Notes: a model not told the origin generated them from the letters alone. Positions 8,811 to 17,992 are shown, counted from the stretch's first letter. The stretch is DNA of 64,000 nucleotides from Streptomyces sp. NBC_01353 (GCF_036237275.1 NZ_CP108352.1:1612001-1676000); one strand, 5' to 3'. Numbers and translations are program-made.

Positions 8811-8846
8811 GCACTCTGCAATTTTCAGAGTGCCACTTGCCAAGTG
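8811..8846. promoter_or_regulatory. Two adjacent perfect palindromes in the regulator/ATPase divergon
   Basis: GCACTCTG-N7-CAGAGTGC occupies 8811-8833 and CACTTG-c-CAAGTG follows at 8834-8846. They lie between the divergent start codons at 8746 (minus) and 8953 (plus). The symmetry and position suggest operators for the XRE/DUF5753 protein; the binding protein is inferred. Confidence 0.6.
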
Positions 8847-8952
8847 TCCCCGACGGGAGCAAAGTATTCCGGTGAACCAGTACGCGCTGCTGCCGCGCGC
8901 CGCCACGGGGGCGATGTACGGCACTGCTAATCCACTGTTGTGAGGACCGGTC

Positions 8953-9450
8953 GTGGCTTCTGGTAACGCGCTCCCCTCAGGTCTAGCGAGCCCCCGCGTC
9001 ATGACCCAGCGCCCACGAACCGACGTTTCCCGTCCCGGCCTCCGTCCCGATGTCCGCCGGTTCGCCTTCGAACTGCCGGCCCGCACGTCTTCCGTGTCGC
9101 GCGCCCGCAGACTGGCGGAGGAGCGGCTCATCCTCTGGGGCTGTGATCCGGAGATCCGCGACACGGTGACGCTGATCGTCTCCGAGCTCGTCACCAACGC
9201 CGTCGTGCACACCGCGAGCACCCATGTCATCTGCGAACTGCGCGAGGGCGAAGAGCAGTTGCGCATAGCGGTACGGGACGAGGGCGGTGCGGGCGATCCG
9301 CGCATACGGGACTGCGGCGAGGAGGAGCGAGGGCGCGGACTGATGCTCGTGGACGGACTGTGCAGCGCGTGGGGTGCGGACCGCACGGGTCATGGAACGG
9401 CGCGGGTCGTCTGGGCCGAACTGGCCCACGGCATGGGGCACACGTGCTGA
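8953..9450 (+). CDS. RsbW-like ATP-binding protein (anti-sigma factor-type histidine kinase fold)
   Basis: 165 residues with a GHKL ATPase fold: VTLIVSELVTNAVVHT (N box, about residue 80), AVRDEGGAGDPR (G1 box), and ERGRGLMLVDGL (G2 box). This class may act as an anti-sigma kinase or as the ATPase partner of XRE/DUF397 blocks. The GTG at 8953 has GTGAGGA about seven bases upstream. It diverges from the WhiJ-like regulator across the palindrome region, and overlaps the next gene's start. Confidence 0.85.
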   Translation: MASGNALPSGLASPRVMTQRPRTDVSRPGLRPDVRRFAFELPARTSSVSRARRLAEERLILWGCDPEIRDTVTLIVSELVTNAVVHTASTHVICELREGEEQLRIAVRDEGGAGDPRIRDCGEEERGRGLMLVDGLCSAWGADRTGHGTARVVWAELAHGMGHTC

Positions 9451-9902
9451 GGTCGATGGCGACGCTCCTGACGCCGAGGTCGCGCAGGGGCACGGGGGCC
9501 GACTCGACCCGCCTGGTCGTGCCGCCGGGCTTCCGTACCGCTCTGGGCTGCGACGCGGTGGGCGTGCCGGCGCGCTACGGCTTCCGGATCCTGTCCCGGC
9601 TGCCCGCCAAGGGCTGTGTCTACGCGGACACCGACTGGTGGTGGTGGCTGGTTCCGACCGGCTCGGACCTGGAGCTGACCTGGCCGATGCCGGCCTGCTA
9701 CGCCCCCGGCGCGGAGATCCCGGACCGCGGCCCCCGCCTGATCCACCGCCCCGACGGCACGTCGCCGTACACCCCGCCGATCCCCCTTTATCTGCTGACC
9801 TGCCAGCTGACGGGAACCGCTCCCTCCTGGCCCCCCTTTCCCACGCAGAGTGACGGCGTAATGTCGGAGCATGTTCACCCCTCAGGGCCCGACCGTCCGT
9901 GA
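9444..9902 (+). CDS. Small hypothetical protein, tryptophan-rich core
   Basis: 152 residues if the GTG at 9444 is used (overlapping the stop of the ATPase gene), 148 if the ATG at 9456. No family is recognised with certainty. The core is a beta-rich stretch with RYGFRILSRLPAKGCVY followed by a run of four tryptophans, then HRPDGTSPYTPPIPLYLL. I recall similar Streptomyces proteins without known function near RsbW-like ATPases. The coupling to the ATPase gene suggests a functional link. The last 32 bases overlap the next gene. Confidence 0.65.
   Translation: MLRSMATLLTPRSRRGTGADSTRLVVPPGFRTALGCDAVGVPARYGFRILSRLPAKGCVYADTDWWWWLVPTGSDLELTWPMPACYAPGAEIPDRGPRLIHRPDGTSPYTPPIPLYLLTCQLTGTAPSWPPFPTQSDGVMSEHVHPSGPDRP
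9859..9870 (+). promoter_or_regulatory. Leaderless -10 box for the downstream methyltransferase
   Basis: TAATGT (9859-9864) is followed by exactly six bases and then ATG at 9871, placing transcription start on the ATG. It lies inside the end of the preceding coding region. Confidence 0.5.
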
Positions 9903-10581
9903 GCTGGCCGTCCAGGCCCTCTCTTCGGTGGAGCACGGCTACGACCTGCTGGCGAGGAAGTTCGACGAGACCCCGTTCCGCACCCCGGACCGCGTCCTGG
10001 ACGCGGTGACGGAGACCCTTCGACCCCTGGGCCCCTTCGACAGGGGCCTCGACCTCTGCTGCGGCACCGGCGCGGGCCTCTCCGTGCTGCGATCCCTGTG
10101 CACGGGCCGGGTCACGGGCGTGGACTTCAGTACGGGCATGCTGGCCGAGGCCCGCCGCGCCCACCCGAAGGCCACCCTCATCCGCGGGGACGCCCTGGCC
10201 CTCCCCTTCACGCCGGCCTTCGACCTGGCGGTCAGCTTCGGCGCCTTCGGCCACTTCCTCCCGGCGGAGCAGTCACGACTCTTCGCCCGGACCTACGCCT
10301 CCCTCCGCCCGGGCGGCCTCCTCGCCTTCCCCCTCCCGGCACCCCCACGGGTCGGCTCGCTGCCGTACTGGACCCTGCTGGGCTTCGACGTGACGATGCG
10401 CGTACGGAACGCGTTGTGGCGCCCACCCTTCGTCATGTACTACCGCACGTTCCGCCTGGCGGACGTACGTGAGCGCCTGACGGAGGCGGGCTTCGAGGTG
10501 TCGCTGCTGGCGATCGAGGCGCTGGGGCGACGGCAGGACGGCAGCCCGCGATGCAGGTTGGTGGTGGCGCGGAAGCCGTAG
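9871..10581 (+). CDS. Class I SAM-dependent methyltransferase
   Basis: 236 residues with the Methyltransf_11/25 pattern: motif I LDLCCGTGAGLSVL (about residue 52), acidic motif GVDFSTGML, motif II RGDALALPF and DLAVSFGAFGHF, and a post-motif LRPGGLLAFPL. Substrate unknown. It overlaps the preceding gene by 32 bases but probably has its own leaderless promoter. Its end is followed by an 18-bp-stem terminator. Confidence 0.8.
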   Translation: MFTPQGPTVRELAVQALSSVEHGYDLLARKFDETPFRTPDRVLDAVTETLRPLGPFDRGLDLCCGTGAGLSVLRSLCTGRVTGVDFSTGMLAEARRAHPKATLIRGDALALPFTPAFDLAVSFGAFGHFLPAEQSRLFARTYASLRPGGLLAFPLPAPPRVGSLPYWTLLGFDVTMRVRNALWRPPFVMYYRTFRLADVRERLTEAGFEVSLLAIEALGRRQDGSPRCRLVVARKP

Positions 10582-10610
10582 CTCGGTCCAGGGAGCCGGG
10601 CGGACAACGA

Positions 10611-10650
10611 CGAAGGCGGGTTGTGGCTCTTCAGCCACAACCCGCCTTCG
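10611..10650. terminator. Strong 18-bp stem terminator
   Basis: CGAAGGCGGGTTGTGGCT (10611-10628), loop CTTC, then the perfect complement to 10650, followed on the plus strand by TATTTCTCT. It can stop the methyltransferase transcript and also serves the minus-strand tRNA, which ends at 10662. Confidence 0.85.
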
Positions 10651-10661
10651 TATTTCTCTGG

Positions 10662-10746
10662 TGTCCGAGGGGGGACTTGAACCCCCACGCCCGATAAAGG
10701 GCACTAGCACCTCAAGCTAGCGCGTCTGCCATTCCGCCACCCGGAC
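10662..10746 (-). tRNA. tRNA-Leu (anticodon GAG)
   Basis: An 85-base class II tRNA on the minus strand. Acceptor stem GTCCGGG pairs with CTCGGAC (one G-U). The anticodon arm is CTAGC-TTGAGGT-GCTAG, giving anticodon GAG for CUC/CUU codons. A long variable arm (TGCCC-TTTATC-GGGCG) marks a leucine tRNA, and the T arm has GGTTCAAGTCC. The 3' CCA is encoded (10659-10661). An 18-bp terminator lies just downstream. Confidence 0.95.
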
Positions 10747-10953
10747 CAGGTGTGTGTCGTCCTGGAGTGTTCCCCGCGGCGACATGGATAACTCTACCAG
10801 GGGTTCGAGGTGCCTTTCACCCACGTTTCCCGTGGTCAGTGGCGTGCGGTGGCCTGGATGTCCTTGATCCAGTCCGGACCCGCCGAAGGGTCCCACAGAG
10901 TGTCGCCGTACGCATACGAGGAGTGGCGACCCGCGCCGAATAGCCTGCCCTGG
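10747..10953. other. Intergenic region between divergent tRNA-Leu and the DUF2254 gene
   Basis: 207 bases. It holds the tRNA promoter (minus strand, not resolved) and the DUF2254 promoter. TAGCCT at 10941-10946 sits seven bases before the GTG at 10954, a leaderless-type arrangement. No other gene is seen. Confidence 0.5.
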
Positions 10954-12255
10954 GTGAGCAACCAATCCGAGTACCGCAGGCCCCGGATGCTGTCGCCGCT
11001 GCGGGAGCATCTGCGGGACACGTTCTGGTTCGCCCCGATCGTTTCGATGGTGGCGATCTTCGCTCTGTGGACGGGTGCGACTTCTCTGGACGAGGCGATC
11101 ATCGGATGGCTCCGCGACGACGAGGCGTACGAGGAGATCGCCGACCTCATCGGGATCGCCGACGACGCCAAGACGATCGTGACCACGATCTCCGCCGCGA
11201 TGATGACCTTCATCGGTGTCGTCTTCTCCATCTCGCTGGTCGCGGTACAGATGGCGAGCGGCCAGTTCAGTCCCCGGATCGTGCGGATCTTCATCCGGAG
11301 CCGGATCACCAAGGCGACCTTCTCCGTCTTCCTGTCGACCTTCCTGCTGTCGCTGCTCGTACTGACCTCGTACGAGAGCGAGACCGATCCCCGGTATGTG
11401 ACGGTCGTGCCCTTGGTGCAGGCGCTGCTGACGCTGGTCATGGTGGCGCTGAGCCTGCTGCTCTTCGTCGCGTATGTGAGCACGACGCTGCAGCTGATGC
11501 GCGTGGGGCACGTGGTGGAACGGATCACGACCGAGGCCTTGTCCGTGCTGGCGAAGCAGCCGCTGTACGGGGACGAGGTCGGCGAGCTCGGGGCGCCCAC
11601 GGCGTTCCTGGTGCACCGGGGCCGCGCCGGCGTGCTGCGGGACGTGAACGTGGCCTGGCTCGTCGGGGGCGCGCAACGGCACGGAGTCGTGTTGCGGCTG
11701 CTGCCCCGGATCGGGGACTTCGTCGTGCCCGGGACCCGCATCCTCGCCGTTCACGGAGGGCAGGTGCCGCGCCGGCTGGCCTCGGCGGTCTCCCTCGGGG
11801 TCGAGCGGACGTTCCACCAGGATCTCGGCTTCGGGTTGCGGCAGCTCGCCGACATCGCGCTGCGGGCCCTCTCCCCCGCCGTCAACGACCCGACGACGGC
11901 CGTGCAGTGCCTGGACCGGATCGTCCAGATCCTCGCGGTACTGGCGAACCGGCCGCTGGGATCCGTCCGACACCGGGACCGCGCGGGCACCGTCCGGCTG
12001 GTGCAGGACGGACCCGAGTGGACCGATCTGGTGGATCTGGGGTTCACCGAGGTCCGCGGCTGCGCGGCCGCCAGCCCGCAGGTGTCCCGGCGGATGCTGG
12101 CGGGGCTCGACGACCTGTTGTCGCTGGTCCCCGAGGAGCGCAGGGCACCCCTGACCCGGCACCGCGCGCTGCTGACGCAGTTGGTGGAGGGCGCGGTGCC
12201 GGAGGCGGCCGACCGGGCCTTCGCCCTGGAGTCGGACCGTCAGGGGATCGGGTGA
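10954..12255 (+). CDS. DUF2254 family membrane protein
   Basis: 433 residues. Four N-terminal membrane segments (around WFAPIVSMVAIFALW, MMTFIGVVFSISLVAV, VFLSTFLLSLLVL and LLTLVMVALSLLLFVAY) precede a long soluble C-terminal domain with LRQLADIALRALSPAVNDPT, the family signature. Function is unknown; the large cytoplasmic domain suggests sensing or transport regulation. The GTG at 10954 is chosen because a TAGCCT -10-like box lies seven bases before it and upstream sequence in this frame is not membrane-like; ATG 10987 is an alternative. It ends 10 bases before the convergent aldehyde dehydrogenase gene. Confidence 0.85.
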   Translation: MSNQSEYRRPRMLSPLREHLRDTFWFAPIVSMVAIFALWTGATSLDEAIIGWLRDDEAYEEIADLIGIADDAKTIVTTISAAMMTFIGVVFSISLVAVQMASGQFSPRIVRIFIRSRITKATFSVFLSTFLLSLLVLTSYESETDPRYVTVVPLVQALLTLVMVALSLLLFVAYVSTTLQLMRVGHVVERITTEALSVLAKQPLYGDEVGELGAPTAFLVHRGRAGVLRDVNVAWLVGGAQRHGVVLRLLPRIGDFVVPGTRILAVHGGQVPRRLASAVSLGVERTFHQDLGFGLRQLADIALRALSPAVNDPTTAVQCLDRIVQILAVLANRPLGSVRHRDRAGTVRLVQDGPEWTDLVDLGFTEVRGCAAASPQVSRRMLAGLDDLLSLVPEERRAPLTRHRALLTQLVEGAVPEAADRAFALESDRQGIG

Positions 12256-12265
12256 CGGGCCCCTG

Positions 12266-13840
12266 TCAGGGCATCAGGTGGTAGTCGGGGAAGTTGCCCG
12301 GCAGCCGCTCTCCGTCGGGCCCGTCCCGCTCCTCGGTGACGGCCTTGACGAGCAGGTCGCCGCCGACGAACGCCCCGCGCCAGGAAGCGCCGAAGCCGCC
12401 GAAGAGCTCGTCGCGGTCTCCTCGCGAGCGGGGCTTTCCGTGACCGGTCTTGAGCGCACGGATCTGCGGCGCGAGGCGGTCGTACGTCTCCGGGTCGTCG
12501 GTGGAGAGCGTGGCGACGAGGGCCCCGTTGGAGGCGTTCATCGCGGCGAGCAGCTCCGCCTCGGTGTCGACCAGGACGATCGTGTCGACCGGTCCGAAGG
12601 GTTCGGCGTGATGGAGGGGTGAGGACGGGGGCGGGTTCAGGAGCGTGACGGGCGGTAGGTACGCAGAGGTGTCCTGGCCCGGCAGGAAGCGGCCGTCCGC
12701 GAGCGAACCGTGGTGCAGCGGGACGGCCCCCCGGTCGACGGCCTCGGAGACCAGGTCGTCGAGCTCTTTGGCCTTGGCCGCGTTGATGAGCGGGCCGAAG
12801 TCGAGGTCGGGGAGGTCGTCCTCCGGGTGTTCGACGGCGAGCGGGTGGCCGAACCGGATGGCGCGGACGGGTGGCAGGTAGGCGGCGAGGAAGTCGGCGA
12901 AGAGGGTGCGCTGGACGACGAAGCGCGGGTAGGCGGTGCAGCGCTGCTTGCCGTAGTCGAAGAGTTTGGGGATCACGGAGGTGAGGGCGGGCCAGTCGGT
13001 GTGGTTCCAGACGCCCCAGGTGTTGAGTCCCTCCTGCTCCAGGATGTGGCGTTTCCCCAGGTCGGCGACTGCGGTGGCGATCCGGGCGCCGGTGTCGCGG
13101 CCGCCGACGAAGGAGACACAGCCGATCTCGGGGGCGCGGACGAGTGCTTCCGAGAGTTCGCCGCCGCTGCCGCTGACCAGGGTGATCGGGATGCCCTCGC
13201 GGGCGGCGAGCGCCGAGGCGAGGGTGAGGCAGGCGAGTCCTCCGTCGGTCGGGGTCTTGGCGATGACCGCGTTGCCGGCCAGCGCCTGCACGAGCATGGC
13301 GTGGACGAGGACGGACATCGGGTAGTTCCAGCTGGCGATGTTGGAGACCGGGCCGGGCAGCGGGGCCCGGCCGGCCAGCATGGGGTCGATGCCGTCGACG
13401 TACCAGCGCACCCCGTCGATCGCGCGGTCGACGTCGGCCTGCGCGAGCCGCCAGGGCTTGCCGATCTCCCAGACGAGGAGGAGGGCGAGCAGTTCCCGAT
13501 GCGCGGTGAGTGCGTCGAGGGTGGCGGAGACACGGGCCCGGCGTTCGGGCAAGGGGATGTGCCGCCAGGCGCGGTGCTGGTCGAGCGAGGCGCGTACGGC
13601 CTGGTGGGCGGTGGTGGCGTCGAGGCGCGGCGGGCCGGCGATGGGGCTGCCGTCCACGGGGCTGGTGGCGGGGAGCGGCCGGCCGTCGGGCTGCCAGGCG
13701 CCGTTCCAGAGGTTGTGGACGCTGTCGTCGCGGAACGCCTCGGGGGCGGTGGTCAGGCAGCGCTGCCAGGCGTCGGACCAGGCGGTGCCGGGCTTGAGTT
13801 GGAGGGTGGGGGCTGGGGACGGGGCTGGGGTGGGTGCCAT
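12266..13840 (-). CDS. Aldehyde dehydrogenase family protein
   Basis: 524 residues. ALDH catalytic features: WNYPM with Asn172, the NAD-binding VSFVGGRDTGARIA, glutamates 268/270 in ILEQEGLN, and Cys301 in KQRCTAYP. It lacks the usual ELGGKxP, carrying EQEGLN instead, so it belongs to a divergent ALDH branch. The start ATG at 13840 precedes the conserved region; the region upstream is a tandem repeat. It lies downstream of sucC-sucD in the same direction, separated by 245 bases, so its place in the oxalate locus is possible but not certain. A semialdehyde or glyoxylate-type substrate is speculation. Confidence 0.8.
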   Translation of the reverse strand: MAPTPAPSPAPTLQLKPGTAWSDAWQRCLTTAPEAFRDDSVHNLWNGAWQPDGRPLPATSPVDGSPIAGPPRLDATTAHQAVRASLDQHRAWRHIPLPERRARVSATLDALTAHRELLALLLVWEIGKPWRLAQADVDRAIDGVRWYVDGIDPMLAGRAPLPGPVSNIASWNYPMSVLVHAMLVQALAGNAVIAKTPTDGGLACLTLASALAAREGIPITLVSGSGGELSEALVRAPEIGCVSFVGGRDTGARIATAVADLGKRHILEQEGLNTWGVWNHTDWPALTSVIPKLFDYGKQRCTAYPRFVVQRTLFADFLAAYLPPVRAIRFGHPLAVEHPEDDLPDLDFGPLINAAKAKELDDLVSEAVDRGAVPLHHGSLADGRFLPGQDTSAYLPPVTLLNPPPSSPLHHAEPFGPVDTIVLVDTEAELLAAMNASNGALVATLSTDDPETYDRLAPQIRALKTGHGKPRSRGDRDELFGGFGASWRGAFVGGDLLVKAVTEERDGPDGERLPGNFPDYHLMP

Positions 13841-13950
13841 GGAGGGTTCTCCGCTCTCGGTGCACAGTCGGGCGGGAGGGGCGATGGCTGGGGGGCGCAA
13901 CGGCGGGGGCGTGACCCTGGGGCCGTCGCGCGGCGAGGTGGGGCCGGGCG

Positions 13951-14081
13951 GCTGCGGCGCGGCGGGCTTGTGGCGCGGTGGGGCTCGTGGCGCGGTGGGC
14001 TTGTGGCGCGGCGGGCTTGTGGCGCGGTGGGGCTCGTAGCGCGGGCGGGTTTGTGGCGCGGTGGGCATGTGGCGCGGTGGC
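13951..14081. repeat. Degenerate tandem repeat (about 16-18 bp units) between sucD-like and ALDH genes
   Basis: Roughly eight units based on GGCTTGTGGCGCGGTGG, varying in GCTTG/GCTCG/GCATG and GGTGG/GGCGG. The units make a low-complexity open frame on the minus strand, but I judge the DNA non-coding: it precedes the ALDH start, and the peptide would be only proline/histidine/threonine-rich repeats. The rest of 13841-14085 shows nothing further. Confidence 0.7.
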
Positions 14082-14085
14082 CGCG

Positions 14086-14988
14086 TCAATCGTGGGTGAG
14101 GGAGCCGGGGGTCGCCAGCCGGGCGAGGACGAGTCCGGCCGTTTCGGTGGGTGTGGAGCCGACCCGTACCCCGGCCGCTTCCAAGGCTTTCCTCTTCCCC
14201 TCGGCCGTCCCTGACGAACCGGAGACGATGGCGCCCGCATGGCCCATCGTCTTGCCCTCGGGGGCGGTGAAGCCGGCGATGTAGGCGATGACGGGTTTGG
14301 TGATGTGCGCCGCGATGTGCGCGGCCGCGCGCTCTTCGGCGTCGCCTCCGATCTCGCCGATCATCACGATCAGATCGGTGTCAGGGTCGGCCTCGAAGGC
14401 GGTGAGGCAGTCGATGTGGGTCGTGCCGACGACCGGGTCGCCGCCGATCCCGACGGCCGAGGAGAAGCCGTACTCCCGCAGCTCGTACATGAGTTGGTAG
14501 GTGAGCGTGCCGGACTTGGAGACGAGCCCGATGCGGCCGGGCTTGGCGGCGATGTCGGCGGGGATGATGCCCGCGTTGGACTGGCCGGGGCTGATGAGGC
14601 CGGGGCAGTTGGGGCCGATGATCCTCGTGCCGTGGGCGCGGGCGTGCGCCTGGAACACGACGGTGTCGTGGACGGGGATGCCTTCGGTGATGACGACGGC
14701 GAGGGCGATGCCCGCGTCGACGGCTTCGAGGACGGCCGCCTTCGCGAACGGCGGCGGGACGAAGACGACCGTGACGTCCGCGCCGGTGGCGTCCATCCCT
14801 TCGCGGACGGAGCCGAAGACGGGGATCGCACGTCCGTCGAGGTCGACGGTGCTGCCGGCCTTGCGGGGGTTGACCCCGCCGACGATGTCCGTGCCGGCGG
14901 CGAGCATCCGGCGGGTGTGCTTCATGCCCTCGGCTCCCGTCATGCCCTGGACGAGGACCTTGCTCTCCTTGGTCAGAAAGACGGCCAT
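14086..14988 (-). CDS. sucD: Succinyl-CoA synthetase alpha-like subunit
   Basis: 300 residues, the full SucD length. The N-terminal CoA-binding domain has [19 protein letters not shown] and [10 protein letters not shown]. The ligase domain has the phospho-histidine loop with His250 ([11 protein letters not shown]) and [12 protein letters not shown]. It forms a nucleotide-dependent CoA ligase with the SucC-like protein encoded just upstream (14-base gap). In this setting it is probably a second copy dedicated to the oxalate pathway, not the citrate-cycle enzyme. It could supply succinyl-CoA as CoA donor for oxalate activation or itself ligate a C2-C4 dicarboxylate; both are inferences. Confidence 0.88.
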   Translation of the reverse strand: MAVFLTKESKVLVQGMTGAEGMKHTRRMLAAGTDIVGGVNPRKAGSTVDLDGRAIPVFGSVREGMDATGADVTVVFVPPPFAKAAVLEAVDAGIALAVVITEGIPVHDTVVFQAHARAHGTRIIGPNCPGLISPGQSNAGIIPADIAAKPGRIGLVSKSGTLTYQLMYELREYGFSSAVGIGGDPVVGTTHIDCLTAFEADPDTDLIVMIGEIGGDAEERAAAHIAAHITKPVIAYIAGFTAPEGKTMGHAGAIVSGSSGTAEGKRKALEAAGVRVGSTPTETAGLVLARLATPGSLTHD

Positions 14989-15002
14989 GGCGTTGCTTCC
15001 CT

Positions 15003-16139
15003 TCAGCGGATGGCGAGCTGGGCTGCGCGGGCGGCGGCGCCGTCCATCGTGGTGACCTGTTCGACCAGGGGGTGGGCGCGGGCGTCGAGGATGGCCCGGC
15101 CACGTGCCGCGTTGTTGCCATCGAGGCGTACGACGAGCGGTTTGGTCAGGTGGACGGATTCGAGGGCCCGGACGATGCCTTCGGCGACGGCGTCGCAGGC
15201 GGTGATGCCGCCGAAGACATTGACGAGTACGGCTCTGACCTCGGGGTCGGAGAGGATCACGTCGAGGCCGTCGGCCATGACCTGGGCGGAGGCGCCGCCG
15301 CCGATGTCGAGGAAGTTGGCGGGGCGGGCGCCTCGGCCGGCGACGACGTCGAGGGTGGACATGACGAGTCCGGCGCCGTTGCCGATGATGCCGACCTCGC
15401 CGTCGAGCTTGACATAGTTGAGGCCCCTGGCCCTGGCGGCGGCCTCCAGCGGGTCGGCCTCGGCCGCCGGGGCGTCGGGCGTCTCACCCCAACGGGCCTG
15501 TCGGAAGACGGCGTTGTCGTCGATGGTGACCTTGCCGTCGAGGGCGAGGATCGTGCCCTGGGCGGTACGGACGAGGGGGTTGACCTCGACGAGGAGGGCG
15601 TCCTCCCGGACAAGGACCTCCCAGAGACGGCGCAGTACGTCGGCGGCCTCCGGGGGCAGCCCGGCCGCGGCCGCGATCTCGTTGGCCTTGGCCTCGGTGA
15701 CACCTTCGGCCGGGTCGACGGGGATGCGGGCGACGGCTTCGGGGCGGGTGGCGGCGACCTCCTCGATGTCCATGCCGCCCTCGGCGGAGGCGATGGCGAG
15801 GAAGGTGCCGGCCGCCCGGTCGAGGACGTAGCTCACATAGAACTCGTCCTGGATGTCGACGGGTTGGGCGAGCATCACTCGGCGCACGGTGTGGCCCTTG
15901 ATGTCCATGCCGAGGATCTGACGTGCGGTGATCTCGGCGGCGGCGGGGTCGGCGGCGAGCTTGACACCGCCCGCCCTGCCCCGGCCTCCGGTCTTCACCT
16001 GCGCTTTGACCACGACCCGTCCGCCGAGGAGTTCGGCGGCGTGCCGCGCCTCGCGGGGGTGGTCGACCACGGCGGCGTCGGGGACCGCGATGCCGTAGCC
16101 CTTGAAGAGTTCCCTTGCCTGGTGCTCGTACAGGTCCAT
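15003..16139 (-). CDS. sucC: Succinyl-CoA synthetase beta-like subunit (ATP-grasp)
   Basis: 378 residues from the ATG at 16139, preceded by AGGGAG at six bases; longer in-frame starts to 16205 would run into the operator region. The ATP-grasp domain ([18 protein letters not shown] near residue 45, then EVNPLV near 200) and the C-terminal flavodoxin-like domain ([24 protein letters not shown]) are intact. It is the first gene of the minus-strand arm, reading away from oxc across 145 bases that hold a palindromic operator. It pairs with sucD. Confidence 0.88.
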   Translation of the reverse strand: MDLYEHQARELFKGYGIAVPDAAVVDHPREARHAAELLGGRVVVKAQVKTGGRGRAGGVKLAADPAAAEITARQILGMDIKGHTVRRVMLAQPVDIQDEFYVSYVLDRAAGTFLAIASAEGGMDIEEVAATRPEAVARIPVDPAEGVTEAKANEIAAAAGLPPEAADVLRRLWEVLVREDALLVEVNPLVRTAQGTILALDGKVTIDDNAVFRQARWGETPDAPAAEADPLEAAARARGLNYVKLDGEVGIIGNGAGLVMSTLDVVAGRGARPANFLDIGGGASAQVMADGLDVILSDPEVRAVLVNVFGGITACDAVAEGIVRALESVHLTKPLVVRLDGNNAARGRAILDARAHPLVEQVTTMDGAAARAAQLAIR

Positions 16140-16209
16140 CTCGGCTCCCTGTCTCGAAAGTGCCGCACACCCCCTGGACACCATCCGGGCGATGCGGGAT
16201 AACAAGCTT

Positions 16210-16233
16210 CATACAGTATTCGTCGACTGTATG
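16210..16233. promoter_or_regulatory. Palindromic operator between sucC and oxc
   Basis: CATACAGT-ATTCGTCG-ACTGTATG, perfect 8-bp arms with an 8-base spacer, in the centre of the 145-base divergent region 16140-16284. It includes TCGTCGACTG (16220-16229), fitting the TNGTNNACNG half-pattern also seen in front of gntR and panE. The likely binder is the FCD-type GntR protein encoded at 44123-44800 (inferred). Confidence 0.7.
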
Positions 16234-16284
16234 CAATCGACCGCGACAGCACCTCAACCCCCTACGAAGGGACAGGACTTCGCC

Positions 16285-17979
16285 ATGCCCGACGACAGCC
16301 AGCAGGCCCAGCAGGAACGCATCTCCGGTGGACATCTGGTCGCCAAGGCCCTCAAGGCGGAGGGCGTCGACCGCATCTACACGCTCTGCGGCGGCCACAT
16401 CATCGACATCTACGACGGCTGCGTCGACGAGGGCATCGAAGTCGTCGACGTACGCCACGAACAGGTGGCCGCGCACGCCGCCGACGGCTATGCCCGGATC
16501 ACCGGCAAGCCCGGCTGCGCGGTGGTCACCGCGGGGCCCGGAACCACCGACGCCGTCACCGGCGTCGCCAACGCCTTCCGCGCCGAGTCGCCCATGCTTC
16601 TGATCGGTGGTCAGGGAGCGCACACCCAGCACAAGATGGGCTCGCTGCAGGACCTGCCGCACGTCGACATGATGACGCCCATCACCAAGTTCGCCGCGAC
16701 CGTGCCGGACACGGCGCGGGCGGCGGACATGGTCTCCATGGCGTTCCGCGAGTGCTACCACGGCGCCCCGGGGCCCTCCTTCCTGGAGATCCCGCGCGAC
16801 GTCCTGGACGCCAGCGTCCCGGTGGGGAAGGCACGCGTGCCCGAGGCCGGGCAGTACCGGGCGTCCACCCGCAGCGGCGGCGACCCCGAGGCGGTCGAGA
16901 AGCTCGCCGATCTGCTCGTGCACGCGGAGAAGCCGGCGATCCTGCTGGGCAGCCAGGTCTGGACGACCCGGGCCACGGGCGCGGCCGTCGAGCTCGTACG
17001 GACCCTCACCATCCCCGCGTACATGAACGGCGCGGGGCGCGGGACGCTGCCGCCCGGCGATCCGCACCACTTCCAGCTCTCACGGCGTTACGCCTTCTCC
17101 AACGCGGACGTCATCGTCATCGTCGGCACCCCCTTCGACTTCCGGATGGGCTACGGCAAGCGGCTCTCCCCTGACGCCACCGTCGTCCAGATCGACCTGG
17201 ACTACCGGACCGTCGGCAAGAACCGCGACATCGACCTCGGGATCGTCGGCGACGCGGGGCTGATCCTGAAGTCGGTGACGGAGGCGGCGAGCGGCCGGCT
17301 CAACGGTGGTGCCATCAAGCGCAAGGCGTGGATGGAGGAGCTGCGCACCGCCGAGCAGACCGCCTTGGACAAGCGGCTGCCGCAGCTGCGCTCGGACTCC
17401 TCGCCGATCCACCCGTACCGCCTGGTCAGCGAGATCAACGACTTCCTGACCGAGGACTCCATCTACATCGGCGACGGCGGGGACATCGTCACCTTCTCCG
17501 GTCAGGTCGTACAGCCCAAGTCACCCGGGCACTGGATGGACCCGGGACCGCTCGGCACGCTCGGCGTCGGCATCCCCTTCGTCCTCGCGGCCAAGCAGGC
17601 GCGCCCGGACAAGGAGGTGGTGGCCCTCTTCGGTGACGGCGCGTTCTCCCTCACCGGCTGGGACTTCGAGACTCTCGTCCGCTACAACCTCCCCTTCGTC
17701 GGCATCGTCGGCAACAACTCCTCGATGAACCAGATCCGTTACGGCCAGGCCCAGAAGTACGGCCTGGAGCGCGAGCGGGTCGGCAACACCCTCGGCGACG
17801 TCCACTACGACAAGTTCGCGCAGATGCTGGGCGGTTACGGCGAGGAGGTGCGGGACCCCGCCGACATCGCCCCGGCGCTGCGACGGGCCCGCGAGTCCGG
17901 GCTGCCGTCCCTGATCAACGTCTGGGTCGACCCCGACGCGTACGCCCCCGGAACCATGAACCAGACCATGTACAAGTGA
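16285..17979 (+). CDS. oxc: Thiamine-diphosphate-dependent decarboxylase, probable oxalyl-CoA decarboxylase
   Basis: 564 residues, the length of E. coli OXC. Three-domain ThDP fold: PYR domain with the catalytic Glu59 ([16 protein letters not shown]), a central domain, and the PP domain with the ThDP motif from GDGAF (residue 450) to NN (477-478). It would convert oxalyl-CoA to formyl-CoA and CO2. The position directly before frc (13 bases) and after the operator supports this. However, the sequence is closer in style to acetolactate-synthase-like ThDP enzymes than to canonical OXC: NNGGIY of OXC is NNSSMN here. It is therefore a non-canonical OXC candidate, or a related acyl-CoA lyase. Start ATG 16285 has AGGA about seven bases upstream. 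Confidence 0.75.
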   Translation: MPDDSQQAQQERISGGHLVAKALKAEGVDRIYTLCGGHIIDIYDGCVDEGIEVVDVRHEQVAAHAADGYARITGKPGCAVVTAGPGTTDAVTGVANAFRAESPMLLIGGQGAHTQHKMGSLQDLPHVDMMTPITKFAATVPDTARAADMVSMAFRECYHGAPGPSFLEIPRDVLDASVPVGKARVPEAGQYRASTRSGGDPEAVEKLADLLVHAEKPAILLGSQVWTTRATGAAVELVRTLTIPAYMNGAGRGTLPPGDPHHFQLSRRYAFSNADVIVIVGTPFDFRMGYGKRLSPDATVVQIDLDYRTVGKNRDIDLGIVGDAGLILKSVTEAASGRLNGGAIKRKAWMEELRTAEQTALDKRLPQLRSDSSPIHPYRLVSEINDFLTEDSIYIGDGGDIVTFSGQVVQPKSPGHWMDPGPLGTLGVGIPFVLAAKQARPDKEVVALFGDGAFSLTGWDFETLVRYNLPFVGIVGNNSSMNQIRYGQAQKYGLERERVGNTLGDVHYDKFAQMLGGYGEEVRDPADIAPALRRARESGLPSLINVWVDPDAYAPGTMNQTMYK

Positions 17980-17992
17980 GGAGGGCCCGGTC

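Noticed and set aside
12240-14240. A 666-codon minus-strand frame overlapping the aldehyde dehydrogenase and tandem repeat
   Set aside because: It is Pro/Arg/His-rich without recognisable motifs, while the ALDH frame beside it has the catalytic Cys, Glu and Asn.
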